64,000 nucleotides of DNA from Pseudomonadota bacterium (GCA_020161855.1 JAIUNJ010000003.1:186001-250000), one strand, 5' to 3'; positions 26,992 through 36,792 are shown, numbered from the stretch's first letter. Notes: a model not told the origin generated them from the sequence alone. Made by a program: numbers and translations.

Positions 26992-28347
26992 ATGAACAAG
27001 CCCGTCAAGCCGTCGTCCTTCGAGCCGACACCGAACAATCTTGAACCCTTCTGGATGGGCTTCACGCCCAACCGCGCCTTCAAGAAGCGCCCGCGCCTTA
27101 TCTCCCGCGCCAAGGACATGCACTATTTCGACCTCCAGGGCCGCGCCATCATCGACGGCAGCGCTGGCCTGTGGTGCTCGAATGCCGGCCATTGCCGCGA
27201 GCCTATCGTCAGGGCGATCCAGGACTCGGCAGCCGAGCTCGATTTCGCGCCGACCTTCCAGTACGGCCATCCCAAGGTGTTCGAGCTCGCCTCGCGCCTG
27301 ACGACGCTGGCTCCCGATGACCTCAACTATGCCTTCTTCTGCAACTCGGGCTCGGAAGCAGCCGACTCGGCGCTGAAGATCGCGCTGGCCTATCACCGTG
27401 CCCGCGGCGAAGCCTCGCGCACACGCTTCATCGGCCGTGAGCGCGGCTATCATGGCGTCAACTTCGGCGGCATTTCGGTAGGTGGCATGGTCGCCAACCG
27501 CAAGTGGTTCGGCACGATGATCGCAGGCGTCGATCACCTGCCGCACACCTATAACCGCAAGGAACAGGCTTTCACCCGCGGCGAACCCACATGGGGCGCC
27601 CACCTCGCCGAGGAACTGGAACGTCTGGTGGCGCTGCATGACGCTTCGACGATTGCCGCCGTGATCGTCGAGCCCATGGCCGGTTCAACCGGCGTGCTGC
27701 CGCCGCCCAAGGGCTATCTCAAGAAGCTGCGCGAGATCTGCACCAAGCATGGCATCCTGTTGATTTTCGACGAAGTGATCACCGGCTTCGGCCGCCTCGG
27801 CCACGCTTACGCCGCCGAACGTTTCGGCGTCACACCCGATCTGCTCACCTTCGCCAAGGGCGTCACCTCCGGCACCGTGCCGATGGGCGGCGTGCTCGCG
27901 CGCCAGGGCATCTATGATACCTTCATGAATGGCCCCGATCACGCGATCGAGCTGTTCCACGGCTACACCTACACGGGCCATCCGATGGCCGCTGCTGCCG
28001 GTGTTGCCACGATGGATCTCTATCGTGATGAAAAGATTTTCGAGAATGCCAAGAAGCTCGAAGAGACCTGGGCCGACGCAGCCTTCACGCTGCGCGAGAA
28101 CCCGCTTGTAGAAGACATCCGCACCATCGGCCTCGTCGCCGGCATCGACCTCAAGCCTATCGATGGCAAACCAGGGCTACGTGCTTACAAAGCCATGGAA
28201 AATGCCTTCCACGACATCGGCATTCTGATCCGCATCACCGGCGATACCATTGCCCTTTCGCCGCCGCTGATCATCACACCCGCTCAGATTGAAGAAATCC
28301 TGTTGGACAAAATGCCGAAAGTGTTGGCCTCCGTCGCAGACCTGTAA
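26992..28347 (+). CDS. Omega-amino acid:pyruvate aminotransferase (class III)
   Basis: 451 residues. Class III features: NSGSEAADSALKIALAYHR for the phosphate, IFDEVITGFGRLG for the pyridine, and PLP Lys in LLTFAKGVTSG (about residue 289). The full sequence, with LWCSNAGHCREPIVRAIQ and LFHGYTYTGHPMAAAAG, is closest to beta-alanine/omega-amino acid:pyruvate transaminases. It would make malonate semialdehyde from beta-alanine or deaminate other omega-amines. This fits the mmsA semialdehyde dehydrogenase 5 kb away, though the two are not in one operon. Confidence 0.85.
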   Translation: MNKPVKPSSFEPTPNNLEPFWMGFTPNRAFKKRPRLISRAKDMHYFDLQGRAIIDGSAGLWCSNAGHCREPIVRAIQDSAAELDFAPTFQYGHPKVFELASRLTTLAPDDLNYAFFCNSGSEAADSALKIALAYHRARGEASRTRFIGRERGYHGVNFGGISVGGMVANRKWFGTMIAGVDHLPHTYNRKEQAFTRGEPTWGAHLAEELERLVALHDASTIAAVIVEPMAGSTGVLPPPKGYLKKLREICTKHGILLIFDEVITGFGRLGHAYAAERFGVTPDLLTFAKGVTSGTVPMGGVLARQGIYDTFMNGPDHAIELFHGYTYTGHPMAAAAGVATMDLYRDEKIFENAKKLEETWADAAFTLRENPLVEDIRTIGLVAGIDLKPIDGKPGLRAYKAMENAFHDIGILIRITGDTIALSPPLIITPAQIEEILLDKMPKVLASVADL

Positions 28348-28372
28348 TAGGCTTGCCGCCTGGGGCACTAAG

Positions 28373-28398
28373 GACAGAGCAAGCGACCTTGCTCTGTC
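28373..28398. terminator. Strong hairpin after the aminotransferase
   Basis: A perfect 11-bp stem GACAGAGCAAG-CGAC-CTTGCTCTGTC lies 26 bases after the stop codon and 20 bases before the EAL-like gene. There is no U run after it, so it may be a terminator or a message-protecting 3' structure. Confidence 0.5.
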
Positions 28399-28418
28399 AG
28401 TCAAGACGGGTGGCGTAA

Positions 28419-29708
28419 ATGGGTTTCGGTCGTGAGTTGCCGTGGTTGTTGCTGGTCGCGCTGTGCGCTGCCACTGCCATTGGCGTCGCTGCCTACGCCT
28501 TGGGCTCCGGCACCATCAGCGGCTTTCAGATTTCGATTGCCCTTGTTGCGCTCGCGTCGAGCCAGCTGATCCTTTTTGCGCGCGTTGCTTCTCGCAGCGC
28601 CAAGATCGAGATCGATCTGCGCCGCATGGCGCATGAGAACGGCAAGGTCGTACGTGAAACCCGTGAAGAGCGCCGCGTCGCTGCCGATCTCGCCGCGCAG
28701 GTGAGTGTGATGCGCAGCGAAACGCAGAACTTCACCAATTCCATCGTCGCGGGCCTCAACGATCTGCGCCAGAGCCATTCCGATCTGGCCGAGAGCATCC
28801 GCGTCATCAACGCAAGGCCACAGGAACCGGTGCGCCGTGCGCCGCCGCCACAGTCAGCGTATCCTTGGCAGGCCTCGATGCAGAAGGCGGCCACGACAAC
28901 GTCCTACGAACCGCCGCTGCCACCGAGCCCGGAAATGCCGCAGCCCGTGAGCCGCATCGATGGCAGCACGGCCTATTCGGACTCGCTCGCGCTTTCGCTT
29001 GAACCGGTCATCGACCTCTTCTCCGGCCAGACTGCACACTACCGCCTGCACTATGTCATGACCACCGAGACCGATGGCGACATCTCGCAGGAAGTGGTGA
29101 GCCATCACGCCGACCAGAACAACCTGCGCCACAGCCTCGATGTGCATCTGGCGCGCGAGGCCATCCGCCTGCTGCAGCGCCTGCGCCGCCGCGACCCGAA
29201 ACTCAGCCTCTTCGTGCCCATTGGCGCCAAGACGCTGTCGGAGCGCGAAGCCCTGCACCAGATCGTTTCGCTGCGTGTCAGCACACCGGAAGGTGCTGGC
29301 CTCGTTGTCGACATTCCGCACGCCGTTCTGGCGAGCCTGCCCGAAACGGCGCTTGAAGGGTTGGCCTATCTCGCGCGCTCCGGCGTTGATCTCAGCCTTA
29401 ACAACGCCTCCGTCTCGGGCCTCGATCTCGGCTCGCTTGACAAGCTCAATGTGCGCTTCGTCGGCGTGTCTTCGGCAACCGTGGGCGCAGAACCGAAGCT
29501 CTCCAAGGGTATTGCCGGTTTCGTTCAGGCCGCGCGCGCCCTTCGCATCCAGGTCATCGTCACCAACGTCGCCTCCGCCCAGCAGGCAACACAGCTGATG
29601 CGCATCGCCCGCTTCGCTTCGGGACCGGCCTTCGCGCCGCCGCGCCGTGTGCGCCGCGAAGCAACAGGTGCTGCCAGCCAGGATGAATACAGCGCCGCCG
29701 CCGAGTGA
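28419..29708 (+). CDS. Degenerate EAL-domain membrane protein
   Basis: 429 residues. Two N-terminal transmembrane helices (PWLLLVALCAATAIGVAAYAL and ISIALVALASSQLILFARV), a coiled linker rich in Arg/Glu, a Pro-rich stretch (QEPVRRAPPPQS) and a C-terminal EAL-fold domain starting SLALSLEPVIDLFSGQTAHYRL. The catalytic E-A-L is replaced by HYRL and later metal-ligand motifs (DDFG, NVEG) are not seen, so it should not hydrolyse c-di-GMP but may bind it or partner proteins. It is followed by the HAD, MaoC and RibF genes in an order I associate with Hyphomicrobiales. Confidence 0.7.
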   Translation: MGFGRELPWLLLVALCAATAIGVAAYALGSGTISGFQISIALVALASSQLILFARVASRSAKIEIDLRRMAHENGKVVRETREERRVAADLAAQVSVMRSETQNFTNSIVAGLNDLRQSHSDLAESIRVINARPQEPVRRAPPPQSAYPWQASMQKAATTTSYEPPLPPSPEMPQPVSRIDGSTAYSDSLALSLEPVIDLFSGQTAHYRLHYVMTTETDGDISQEVVSHHADQNNLRHSLDVHLAREAIRLLQRLRRRDPKLSLFVPIGAKTLSEREALHQIVSLRVSTPEGAGLVVDIPHAVLASLPETALEGLAYLARSGVDLSLNNASVSGLDLGSLDKLNVRFVGVSSATVGAEPKLSKGIAGFVQAARALRIQVIVTNVASAQQATQLMRIARFASGPAFAPPRRVRREATGAASQDEYSAAAE

Positions 29709-29788
29709 TCGCGGCCACGGCTCTTCTCCGCCCTTGACTGACGCCGCAGCCTGCGCCACCTCACAGGCCTTTTGGAGCAGACCGGCAG

Positions 29789-30628
29789 ATGGGCAGCATG
29801 ACCGCAAGCATGAAAGAGCTTTCAGGCAACTATCCGGTCTGGTTCTGTGACATCTGGGGCGTGCTGCACAACGGCGTCCAGCCCTTTCCCGTCACCGTCG
29901 ACTGCCTGCAGCGCCACCGCCGCAACGGCGGTACCGTCGTGCTGGTCAGCAATTCGCCACGCAGCGCGGCAGGCGTCACCCGCCAACTCGACGACATCGG
30001 CGTGCCGCGCGACGCCTATGATGCCGCTGTCACGTCGGGCGACGTCACCCGTGACCTGATGCGCCAGCAACCGGGCCACAAGCTCTTTCACATCGGGGCG
30101 GACCGCGACCTCTCCATCTTCGAGGGGCTTGGCGTCGAGCGCGTACAGCTGGCGGACGCGGGCGCCGTCATCTGCACCGGCCTCTATCATGACGACCATG
30201 AAACCCCGGACGACTACCTCCAGCTCCTCGCCGATATCCGCGCTCGCAATCTCGACTTCATCTGCGCCAACCCGGACAAGATCGTGCGCAAGGGCGGCAA
30301 GCTTATCTATTGCGCCGGGGCATTGGCCGAAGCCTACGAAAGGGCGGGAGGGAAGGTTCTGATGGCCGGCAAGCCCTATGCCCCGATCTATGACCTGGCC
30401 CGCCGCCGCACCGCGACGATCCGCGACCACGATGTACCGCTCTCATCCATCCTCGCCATTGGCGATGGCCCGGAAACAGACATCAAAGGCGCCGCCGACC
30501 AAGGGCTTGCTTGTGTATTCATGGCCGGGCTGTCCGACCATGCCCATGAGAACGGCGCGGATTTCATCCGCCAGGCCGTGCCCAACGCGAAAGTCCTGCG
30601 CGTCGTCAGCGACCTGCACTGGGACTAA
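29789..30628 (+). CDS. TIGR01459-family HAD hydrolase
   Basis: 279 residues from the ATG at 29789; an ATG at 29810 (MKELSG) fits the family equally well. Motif I is WFCDIWGVLHNG (the first Asp replaces the family DxD/N nucleophile pattern as CDIWG), with motif II VLVSNSPRS, motif III Lys in MAGKPYAPIYD and motif IV AIGDGPETDIKGA. HAD class IIA phosphatases act on small phosphorylated metabolites; this subgroup's substrate is unknown. It is conserved next to ribF, so a flavin-phosphate link is worth considering. Confidence 0.85.
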   Translation: MGSMTASMKELSGNYPVWFCDIWGVLHNGVQPFPVTVDCLQRHRRNGGTVVLVSNSPRSAAGVTRQLDDIGVPRDAYDAAVTSGDVTRDLMRQQPGHKLFHIGADRDLSIFEGLGVERVQLADAGAVICTGLYHDDHETPDDYLQLLADIRARNLDFICANPDKIVRKGGKLIYCAGALAEAYERAGGKVLMAGKPYAPIYDLARRRTATIRDHDVPLSSILAIGDGPETDIKGAADQGLACVFMAGLSDHAHENGADFIRQAVPNAKVLRVVSDLHWD

Positions 30629-30696
30629 AGCGCGGCGCACCGGCCATTGCCGCAGCGCAACAAGATGTTATGCTGCGCCGCCACAACGGAGGCGGC

Positions 30697-31119
30697 ATGC
30701 AGAGCTACTACATCGAGGATCTGGAAGTCGGCATGGAAGCGGGCCTGGAGAAAACCGTGAAGGCCTCCGATATCACGGCCTTTGCCGAAATCACCGGCGA
30801 CCGCAATCCCGTGCACCTGAGCGAGCACTATGCCGCCAAGACCTTTTTCAAGACGCGCATCGCCCACGGCATGCTCTCGGCGGGTTTCATTTCCGCCGTG
30901 CTCGGCACCAAGCTGCCGGGCCCCGGCGCCATCTACATGTCACAGACCCTGAAGTTTCTGGCACCCGTGCGGATCGGCGACACGGTGAACACCGTCGCCC
31001 GGGTCACGGCCCTTGACTTGCCCAAAAAGCGCGCCCAATTCCACTGCCGGTGCGAGGTTGCCGGCAAGACGGTGGTCGAAGGCGAAGCGCTTGTCTTCGT
31101 GCCATCGCGGGCATCCTGA
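30697..31119 (+). CDS. MaoC-like (R)-specific enoyl hydratase
   Basis: 140 residues of the hot-dog fold. The catalytic Asp/His pair of the hydratase motif appears as FAEITGDRNPVHL, followed by FKTRIAHGMLSAGF. The start was taken at MQSYYIED, preceded by GGAGGC; an upstream in-frame ATG at 30670 adds nine atypical residues. It hydrates short to medium enoyl-CoA; the pathway is unclear from context. Confidence 0.85.
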   Translation: MQSYYIEDLEVGMEAGLEKTVKASDITAFAEITGDRNPVHLSEHYAAKTFFKTRIAHGMLSAGFISAVLGTKLPGPGAIYMSQTLKFLAPVRIGDTVNTVARVTALDLPKKRAQFHCRCEVAGKTVVEGEALVFVPSRAS

Positions 31120-31140
31120 GCACGCCATGAAAAACTTCGG

Positions 31141-32157
31141 GTGATGATGCGCGTTCTCTTACCGCAGGACCAAGCCACTGCGGACCTCAAAGGCCATGTT
31201 GTTGCCATCGGGAATTTCGACGGGCTCCACCGCGGGCACCAGGAGCTTCTGCACATCGCGGCAAGCGAAGCGCAACGGCTGGGATGCGGCTGGGGCGTGC
31301 TGACCTTCGAGCCGCACCCGAGATCATACTTCAAGCCCGCTGATCCTGTTTTCCGCCTGACGCCCCAGCCACTGAAGGAACGCCTTCTCAAGGCGCTGGG
31401 GGCCAGCTTCACGGCCACCATCACCTTCGACGAGAAAACCGCCAACAGCTCGCCGGAAGATTTCGTTCGGCGCGAACTGGTGGACCGGCTCGGCGTGTCC
31501 CACGTTGTGACCGGCTATGATTTCCACTTCGGCAAGGGCCGCCGCGGCAGCCCGGAGACACTGAAGCAACTGGGCGCGCAACTCGGCTTCGGTGTCACCC
31601 GCGTGGAACAGGTGACCGACGACGACAGCGATGGCCGCAGCCCGTTCTCCTCCAGCAGCATCCGCACGGCACTGGCCAGGGGACATGTGGACAACGCGGC
31701 CCGCGAGCTTGGCTATCGCTGGATCGTCATGGGCGAGGTGGTGCATGGCGACAAGCGCGGCCGCACCATCGGCTTCCCCACCGCCAACATCGTGCTTGAG
31801 CCGGGCGCCGAGCCCTTTCGCGGCATCTATGCCGTGGCGGTGCGCGATGCCGGCCTGCCAGGAGCCGAGGCCTGGTGGGGTGCCGGCTACTTCGGCGACA
31901 GGCCGACCTTCAACACCAACCGCACTTTCCTCGAAGTCTATCTGCTCGACCGCGACATCGACCTTTATGGCCGGACCCTGATGGTTGAGTTCCACGAGAT
32001 GATCCGTGGCGACAAGACGTTCAAATCCGTCGATGAACTGATCGGCCAGATGCGCGCTGACTGCGACGCGGCCCGCGTTGTCCTTGCCCGCCACAAGGAG
32101 AGCGATCCGCTGGCCGCTTTCCCGCTGGGTGAAAAGCAACGCGCCGGACTGCTCTAG
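31141..32157 (+). CDS. ribF: Bifunctional riboflavin kinase/FMN adenylyltransferase
   Basis: 338 residues (GTG start; ATG at 31144 or 31147 possible). The adenylyltransferase half carries AIGNFDGLHRGHQELL and SSSSIRTALARGHVDNAARELG; the kinase half carries HGDKRGRTIGFPTANI and a closing RADCDAARVVLA. It converts riboflavin to FMN and FAD in the cytoplasm. Its stop codon overlaps the stop of the convergent GFA gene by 4 bases. Confidence 0.93.
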   Translation: MMMRVLLPQDQATADLKGHVVAIGNFDGLHRGHQELLHIAASEAQRLGCGWGVLTFEPHPRSYFKPADPVFRLTPQPLKERLLKALGASFTATITFDEKTANSSPEDFVRRELVDRLGVSHVVTGYDFHFGKGRRGSPETLKQLGAQLGFGVTRVEQVTDDDSDGRSPFSSSSIRTALARGHVDNAARELGYRWIVMGEVVHGDKRGRTIGFPTANIVLEPGAEPFRGIYAVAVRDAGLPGAEAWWGAGYFGDRPTFNTNRTFLEVYLLDRDIDLYGRTLMVEFHEMIRGDKTFKSVDELIGQMRADCDAARVVLARHKESDPLAAFPLGEKQRAGLL

Positions 32158-32627
32158 CCCCCAATCGCCCGCCGCCGCCGCTCCAGCTTATCGGCTGGCC
32201 ACTCTTCCTCGAGCACATAGAAGATATCGAAGGCCTTCTGGTCCGGTGGAATGATCACCCAGGGCACCTTGGAGCGCACAAAGATATGCGCATCGGGCTT
32301 GATTGCATGCGGCCTGTCGAGCGTGCCAACCCGGACGAAGCGATAATTGGGCCTGCCGCCATAGTCGCTCCACACGGCAGTCTGGCAGGAGGCGCAACGA
32401 TGGATGATGTGGGGCCGCCCGCTTTCCGAGGGTCCATCCGTGGTGATGATGTCACCGGAAAGGACCTCGATACTGTCGTTCTCGATGATGATGTTGATAG
32501 CGAAAGCACTGCCGCTCAATTGCTGGCACTGGGTGCAATGGCAGCAATGGGTGAACATCGGTTCACGGGCAAGCCTGTAGCGCACTGCTCCGCAGGCGCA
32601 GCCTCCCGTCAGGGCAATCCCGTCCAT
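32154..32627 (-). CDS. GFA/CENP-V-type zinc protein
   Basis: 157 residues from MDGIALTGG. Zn-binding Cys clusters typical of the glutathione-dependent formaldehyde-activating (GFA) family are visible: GGCACGAVRY, THCCHCTQCQQLSGS and HRCASCQTAV. Family members bind zinc; some react with glutathione adducts but many have no known activity. It lies downstream of the LysR gene on the same strand (14 bases between) and may be co-transcribed. Confidence 0.8.
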   Translation of the reverse strand: MDGIALTGGCACGAVRYRLAREPMFTHCCHCTQCQQLSGSAFAINIIIENDSIEVLSGDIITTDGPSESGRPHIIHRCASCQTAVWSDYGGRPNYRFVRVGTLDRPHAIKPDAHIFVRSKVPWVIIPPDQKAFDIFYVLEEEWPADKLERRRRAIGG

Positions 32628-32640
32628 GCTCCCGCCTCCT

Positions 32641-33528
32641 TCATTCCATGACAAAAGCCTGGCGCTTTTCACGCACACTCTCGACAATGGCACCATGTAC
32701 CGCGGCCACGCGCCGCGTGTCATGCGTATCCGGATGCGACATGAGCCAATAGGTGCGGGAGAAGCGCATGCCCGGCAGAATGCGCTTCAGTTCCGGGTAG
32801 TGCGCTGCCGCGTAGTCATGCAGGATGCCGATGCCCTCGCCGGCCCGCACTGCCTCCATCTGGGCCACGACACTGCCGCACTCATAGTGCCGGCGCATGA
32901 GCTTGCCGAGTTCGGCCGTGTAGTCGAGCGCCCGTGAATAGGCGATGTCCTCGACGTAGGTGATGAAGAGCTTGTCGGCCAGATCAGCTTCGGAGCGAAT
33001 TGTGCCGTGGCGCTTGAGGTAGGCGGCCGTGGCATAGACGCTCAACGAGTAGTCCGTGAGTTTCTTGATGATGGCGCGGCCGAGCTTGGGTCTCTCAATC
33101 GTCACGATAATGTCGGCCTCGCGCCGTGACAGCGAGAACGAACGCGGCAGCGGCACAAGCTGGATGGTGAGCTCCGGGTGATGATTTGCCAGCCGCGCCA
33201 GCGCAGGCGCCAGATGATAGGTGCCGAAGCCATCCGGGGCACCGACCCGCACCGTGCCGCTCAGGACACTTCCGCTGGCCGGAAGCGCAGCATCGGCCTG
33301 CAACAGCTCGGACTCCATACGCTCAACCCGCACCAGCAGGCTTTCGCCTGCAGGCGTCAGCACCGTGCCGGTGGTGCGGCGCTCAAAGAGGCGTGTCCCC
33401 AGCGCTGCCTCCAGGGCGTCGAGCCGACGCGCGACTGTGGCGTGATTGAGCTGCAAGGCCTTGGCCGCCGCCAGGATTTGCCCGGCGCGCGCGATGGCAA
33501 GAAAGATGCGGAGATTGTCCCAGTCCAT
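32641..33528 (-). CDS. LysR-family transcriptional regulator
   Basis: 295 residues. The N-terminal winged HTH is visible ([20 protein letters not shown], then [25 protein letters not shown]), followed by a substrate-binding LysR effector domain. It is divergent from mmsA with 107 bases between, and a T-N11-A box lies in that gap. It most likely regulates mmsA and itself in response to a valine or beta-alanine pathway intermediate; the inducer is not known. Confidence 0.88.
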   Translation of the reverse strand: MDWDNLRIFLAIARAGQILAAAKALQLNHATVARRLDALEAALGTRLFERRTTGTVLTPAGESLLVRVERMESELLQADAALPASGSVLSGTVRVGAPDGFGTYHLAPALARLANHHPELTIQLVPLPRSFSLSRREADIIVTIERPKLGRAIIKKLTDYSLSVYATAAYLKRHGTIRSEADLADKLFITYVEDIAYSRALDYTAELGKLMRRHYECGSVVAQMEAVRAGEGIGILHDYAAAHYPELKRILPGMRFSRTYWLMSHPDTHDTRRVAAVHGAIVESVREKRQAFVME

Positions 33529-33554
33529 GGCGAGTTCTGGAGGCTACTATAAAT

Positions 33555-33575
33555 ATTGCACAACGAAACCGCAAT
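33555..33575. promoter_or_regulatory. T-N11-A LysR box between lysR and mmsA
   Basis: ATTGC-N11-GCAAT, a perfect 5-bp inverted repeat with the 11-base spacer that defines LysR-type sites, starts 27 bases from the regulator start codon and 61 bases before mmsA. Confidence 0.65.
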
Positions 33576-33635
33576 TCCTCGCCTTGCTGTGAATTTCTGA
33601 AAGGCGCATAGGAGGTCAACCCAAGGGAGGAACTC

Positions 33636-35135
33636 ATGGTCAAGACCATCAATCACTGGATCAACGGCAAGGAAGTGGCGGGCAAAGGCACCCGCAAGTC
33701 TCCGGTCTTCAACCCCGCCACCGGCGAACAGACCGGCGAGCTGGTGCTCGCCACCGTGGCCGAGCTCGATGTGGCGGTCCAGGCCGCCCGCAAGGTTGCT
33801 GGCGAATGGGCCAACACCACGCCGCTGCGCCGTGCCCGCATCCTCAACAAGTTTCTCAACATTGCCGAAACGCGCGCCAAGGAACTGGCCGCCGCCATCT
33901 CCGCCGAACACGGCAAGGTGTTGTCCGACGCCATGGGCGAGGTGCAACGCGGCCTGGAAGTGGTCGAATTCGCCACTGCCGCTCCCACGCTTCTCAAGGG
34001 CGAATATACCGAGAATGTCGGCACCCGCGTTGATAGCTGGTCGACACGCCAGCCGCTTGGCGTTGTCGCAGGCATCACCCCCTTCAACTTCCCGGCCATG
34101 GTGCCGATGTGGATGTTCCCGACGGCCCTCGCCACCGGCAACTGCTTCATCCTGAAGCCCTCGGAACGCGATCCCTCGCCTTCGCTGCTCATCGCTGCCT
34201 GGCTCAAGGAAGCGGGCCTGCCTGATGGCGTGTTCAGCGTCGTCCACGGCGACAAGGAAGCCGTTGACGCCATTCTGCAGCATCCCGGCATTTCTGCCGT
34301 TTCCTTCGTCGGCTCGACGCCGATCGCCAAGTACATCTACGCCACCGGCACGGCTGCCGGTAAGCGCGTGCAGGCACTCGGCGGCGCCAAGAATCACATG
34401 ATCATCATGCCGGATGCCGACATGGACCAGGCCGTCGACGCCCTCATGGGGGCTGCCTATGGCTCGGCCGGTGAACGCTGCATGGCGATTTCCGTCGCTG
34501 TACCTGTCGGTGAAGGTACGGCCGAGGCCCTGCTCAAGAAGCTCGAGCCGAAAGTCCGTGCACTGAAGATTGGTCCCGCTCACGATGCCGAGGCCGAAAT
34601 GGGCCCGCTCGTCACCAAGCAGCACTATGACAAGGTGAAGGGCTATATCGACGAAGGCGTCAAGGAAGGCGCCAAGCTTGTGGTCGATGGCCGCGGCTTC
34701 AAGATGCAGGGCTATGAGAACGGCTACTTCCTCGGCGGCACGATTTTCGATCATGTCACCACCGACATGAAGATCTACAAGGAAGAGATCTTCGGCCCCG
34801 TGCTCTCCATGGTGCGGGCCAAGACCTATGACGAGGCCGCGCACATGATCAATGTGCACGAATTCGGCAACGGCACGGCGATCTTCACCCGAGACGGCGA
34901 TGCCGCCCGCGAGTTTGCCCAGTCGATCCAGGTCGGCATGGTGGGCATCAACGTGCCGATCCCGGTGCCAATGGCTTTCCATTCCTTCGGTGGCTGGAAG
35001 GCCTCGCTCTTCGGTGACCATCACATGCATGGCCCGGAAGGCATCCGCTTCTACACCAAGCTCAAGACCATCACCTCGCGCTGGCCCACGGGCATCCGCT
35101 CGGGTGCCGAGTTCGTGATGCCGACGATGAGGTGA
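33636..35135 (+). CDS. mmsA: CoA-acylating methylmalonate-semialdehyde dehydrogenase
   Basis: 499 residues, full length. Aldehyde dehydrogenase family features include [40 protein letters not shown] and the catalytic Cys in [13 protein letters not shown]. The segment [20 protein letters not shown] at the start and [15 protein letters not shown] near the end are specific to MMSDH. It oxidises methylmalonate semialdehyde to propionyl-CoA (valine and thymine catabolism) and malonate semialdehyde to acetyl-CoA. GGGAGGAACTC precedes the ATG. Likely under the divergent LysR protein. Confidence 0.95.
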   Translation: MVKTINHWINGKEVAGKGTRKSPVFNPATGEQTGELVLATVAELDVAVQAARKVAGEWANTTPLRRARILNKFLNIAETRAKELAAAISAEHGKVLSDAMGEVQRGLEVVEFATAAPTLLKGEYTENVGTRVDSWSTRQPLGVVAGITPFNFPAMVPMWMFPTALATGNCFILKPSERDPSPSLLIAAWLKEAGLPDGVFSVVHGDKEAVDAILQHPGISAVSFVGSTPIAKYIYATGTAAGKRVQALGGAKNHMIIMPDADMDQAVDALMGAAYGSAGERCMAISVAVPVGEGTAEALLKKLEPKVRALKIGPAHDAEAEMGPLVTKQHYDKVKGYIDEGVKEGAKLVVDGRGFKMQGYENGYFLGGTIFDHVTTDMKIYKEEIFGPVLSMVRAKTYDEAAHMINVHEFGNGTAIFTRDGDAAREFAQSIQVGMVGINVPIPVPMAFHSFGGWKASLFGDHHMHGPEGIRFYTKLKTITSRWPTGIRSGAEFVMPTMR

Positions 35136-35138
35136 GGA

Positions 35139-35154
35139 AAGGGCTCCGGCCCTT
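35139..35154 (+). terminator. Short hairpin after mmsA
   Basis: AAGGGC-TCCG-GCCCTT starts 4 bases after the mmsA stop codon. No T run follows; weak terminator or 3' stabiliser. Confidence 0.4.
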
Positions 35155-35196
35155 CATCCATTCGACAAGATTGGGGACGAACATTCGACCGTCCCT

Positions 35197-35256
35197 CAGG
35201 TGACAAGGCTTGCGCCCGGTGGCAGAAATGTCCCGGGCGGATCTTTTTTGGAGGCT
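35197..35256 (+). promoter_or_regulatory. Structured 5' leader, copy 1 (before the nucleotidase gene)
   Basis: This leader shares a fixed layout with the leader of the next gene (36793-36853): CAGGTGACAA, eight free bases, CCCG-N-TGGCA-N-AA, four bases, CCCG, then GGAT, a T run and GGAG. The outer stem here is CGCCC/GGGCG and the inner stem GGCA/TGTC closes a GAAA tetraloop. The hairpin is followed by CTTTTTT directly before the Shine-Dalgarno, so it resembles an intrinsic terminator joined to a ribosome-binding site, the form expected for an attenuator. I do not recognise it as a catalogued riboswitch. Confidence 0.55.
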
Positions 35257-35259
35257 TTC

Positions 35260-36759
35260 ATGAAAAGACTTGCTGTATCGGCTCTCGCGATTCTTCTCGC
35301 TGCCAGTGGCGGATATGCCTCGGCCGAGACGGTGAAGATCACCGTTCTTGGCGTCGGTGACATCGACAACTTCGCAGGCGGCAAGGCGCGTGGCGGCCCT
35401 GCCCGCCTCAATGCCGTGATCAAGGCCGAGCGTGCCGCCAACCCGAACACCATCTATCTCTTCACGGGCGACATGCTCTCGCCATCGCTGCTCTCGGGTT
35501 TCGACAAGGGCAGCAACGTGATCGAGCTGACCAATCTCGCACCATTCAATCTGGCAACACCCGGCAACCACGAGTTCGACTTCGGGCCCGAGAATTTCGC
35601 CGCGCGCCTGAAGGAGTCGCAATATCCCTGGGGTGCCGTCAACATAACGGGCCCTGATGGCCAGCCGGCGCTTGGCCTTACCGGCGTGACCACCGCGATG
35701 CTTGGCGGGGTGAAGCTCGCCATTGTGCCTGCTGTCACCGACGAAACACCCGCCATTTCCTCGCCCGGCGATCTTGTCTTCGCCGCCACTGCAGAATCGG
35801 CCATCGAAGCGGCCAAGGCAGCCCGCGCCGCAGGTGCTGACATCGTGATCGGCTCGGTGCATGCGCCACACAAGGATGATCAGGCGCTGATCGCCAGCAA
35901 GGCCTTCGATGTTCTGGTCTCGGGCCACGATCATGATCTCGTGGTGCAGTACAATGGCGTCACGGCCTATGTCGAAACCTCGAACCAGGCCAACCATCTC
36001 GTGCCCATCGATCTCAATGTGACGGTCGAGGAGAAGGATGGCAAACGCAGCGTAAAATGGGAGCCCGGCTTCCGCTTCATCGACACGGCGGCCGTCACCC
36101 CCGACCCTGAGACACAGGCGCGCGTCGATGCCTTTTCGACAGAGCTCGACAAGGAACTGAATGTTGAGATCGGCAAGACGGCGGGGCCGCTTGACAGCCG
36201 CCGCGCCATCGTGCGCAGCCAGGAAGCCGCCATCGGCAATCTCATCGCCGATGCCATGCGCGAGGCAACGGGCGCCGACATCGCCATCACCAATGGCGGT
36301 GGCATCCGCGCTGACAAGGAATATGCTGCGGGTTCCGCCCTCACCCGCCGCGATGTTCTGTCGGAACTGCCCTTCGGCAACACCACGGTGCTGGTGGAAG
36401 TGACCGGCCTGCAGATTCTGGAAGCCCTCGAGAACGGTTTCAGCCAGATCGAGGATGGCGGTGGGCGCTTTCCGCAGGTTTCAGGCCTGACCATCGAGGT
36501 CGACAAGAGCAAGGGGCCGGGCCAGCGCGTCCTTTCCGTATTGATGGCGGGCAAGCCGCTTGATCCTGTGGCCACCTACAAGCTCGCCACCAATGATTTC
36601 ATGCTGAACGGTGGCGACGGCTATGTGGCCTTCCGGAAGGGCAAGGTGCTCGTCGATGGTGCCGCCGGGAAGCTCATGGCAAATGACGTGATGGTCAAGA
36701 TCCGCGCCGCAGGCACGGTCGATGCCAAGGTCGAAGGCCGCATTGTCTTCAGGTATTAG
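35260..36759 (+). CDS. Exported 5'-nucleotidase/metallophosphoesterase
   Basis: 499 residues with a signal peptide (MKRLAVSALAILLAASGGYASA). Metal-binding segments: YLFTGDMLSP, TPGNHEFDFG, VIGSVHAPH and VSGHDHDLV; the first block reads GVGDIDNFAGG rather than the usual NDxHG, which is unusual. The C-terminal nucleotide-binding domain has NGGGIRAD and LPFGNTTVLVEVTG. Periplasmic hydrolysis of nucleotides or 2',3'-cyclic nucleotides is likely. The start is fixed by GGAGG and the signal peptide; a structured leader precedes it. Confidence 0.85.
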   Translation: MKRLAVSALAILLAASGGYASAETVKITVLGVGDIDNFAGGKARGGPARLNAVIKAERAANPNTIYLFTGDMLSPSLLSGFDKGSNVIELTNLAPFNLATPGNHEFDFGPENFAARLKESQYPWGAVNITGPDGQPALGLTGVTTAMLGGVKLAIVPAVTDETPAISSPGDLVFAATAESAIEAAKAARAAGADIVIGSVHAPHKDDQALIASKAFDVLVSGHDHDLVVQYNGVTAYVETSNQANHLVPIDLNVTVEEKDGKRSVKWEPGFRFIDTAAVTPDPETQARVDAFSTELDKELNVEIGKTAGPLDSRRAIVRSQEAAIGNLIADAMREATGADIAITNGGGIRADKEYAAGSALTRRDVLSELPFGNTTVLVEVTGLQILEALENGFSQIEDGGGRFPQVSGLTIEVDKSKGPGQRVLSVLMAGKPLDPVATYKLATNDFMLNGGDGYVAFRKGKVLVDGAAGKLMANDVMVKIRAAGTVDAKVEGRIVFRY

Positions 36760-36775
36760 TGCCGCGAAGGCGGCA
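36760..36775 (+). terminator. Hairpin immediately after the nucleotidase stop
   Basis: TGCCGC-GAAG-GCGGCA begins at the base after the TAG and is followed by TTTCC, a weak intrinsic-terminator pattern. Confidence 0.45.
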
Positions 36776-36792
36776 TTTCCTGTCTGTGATGT

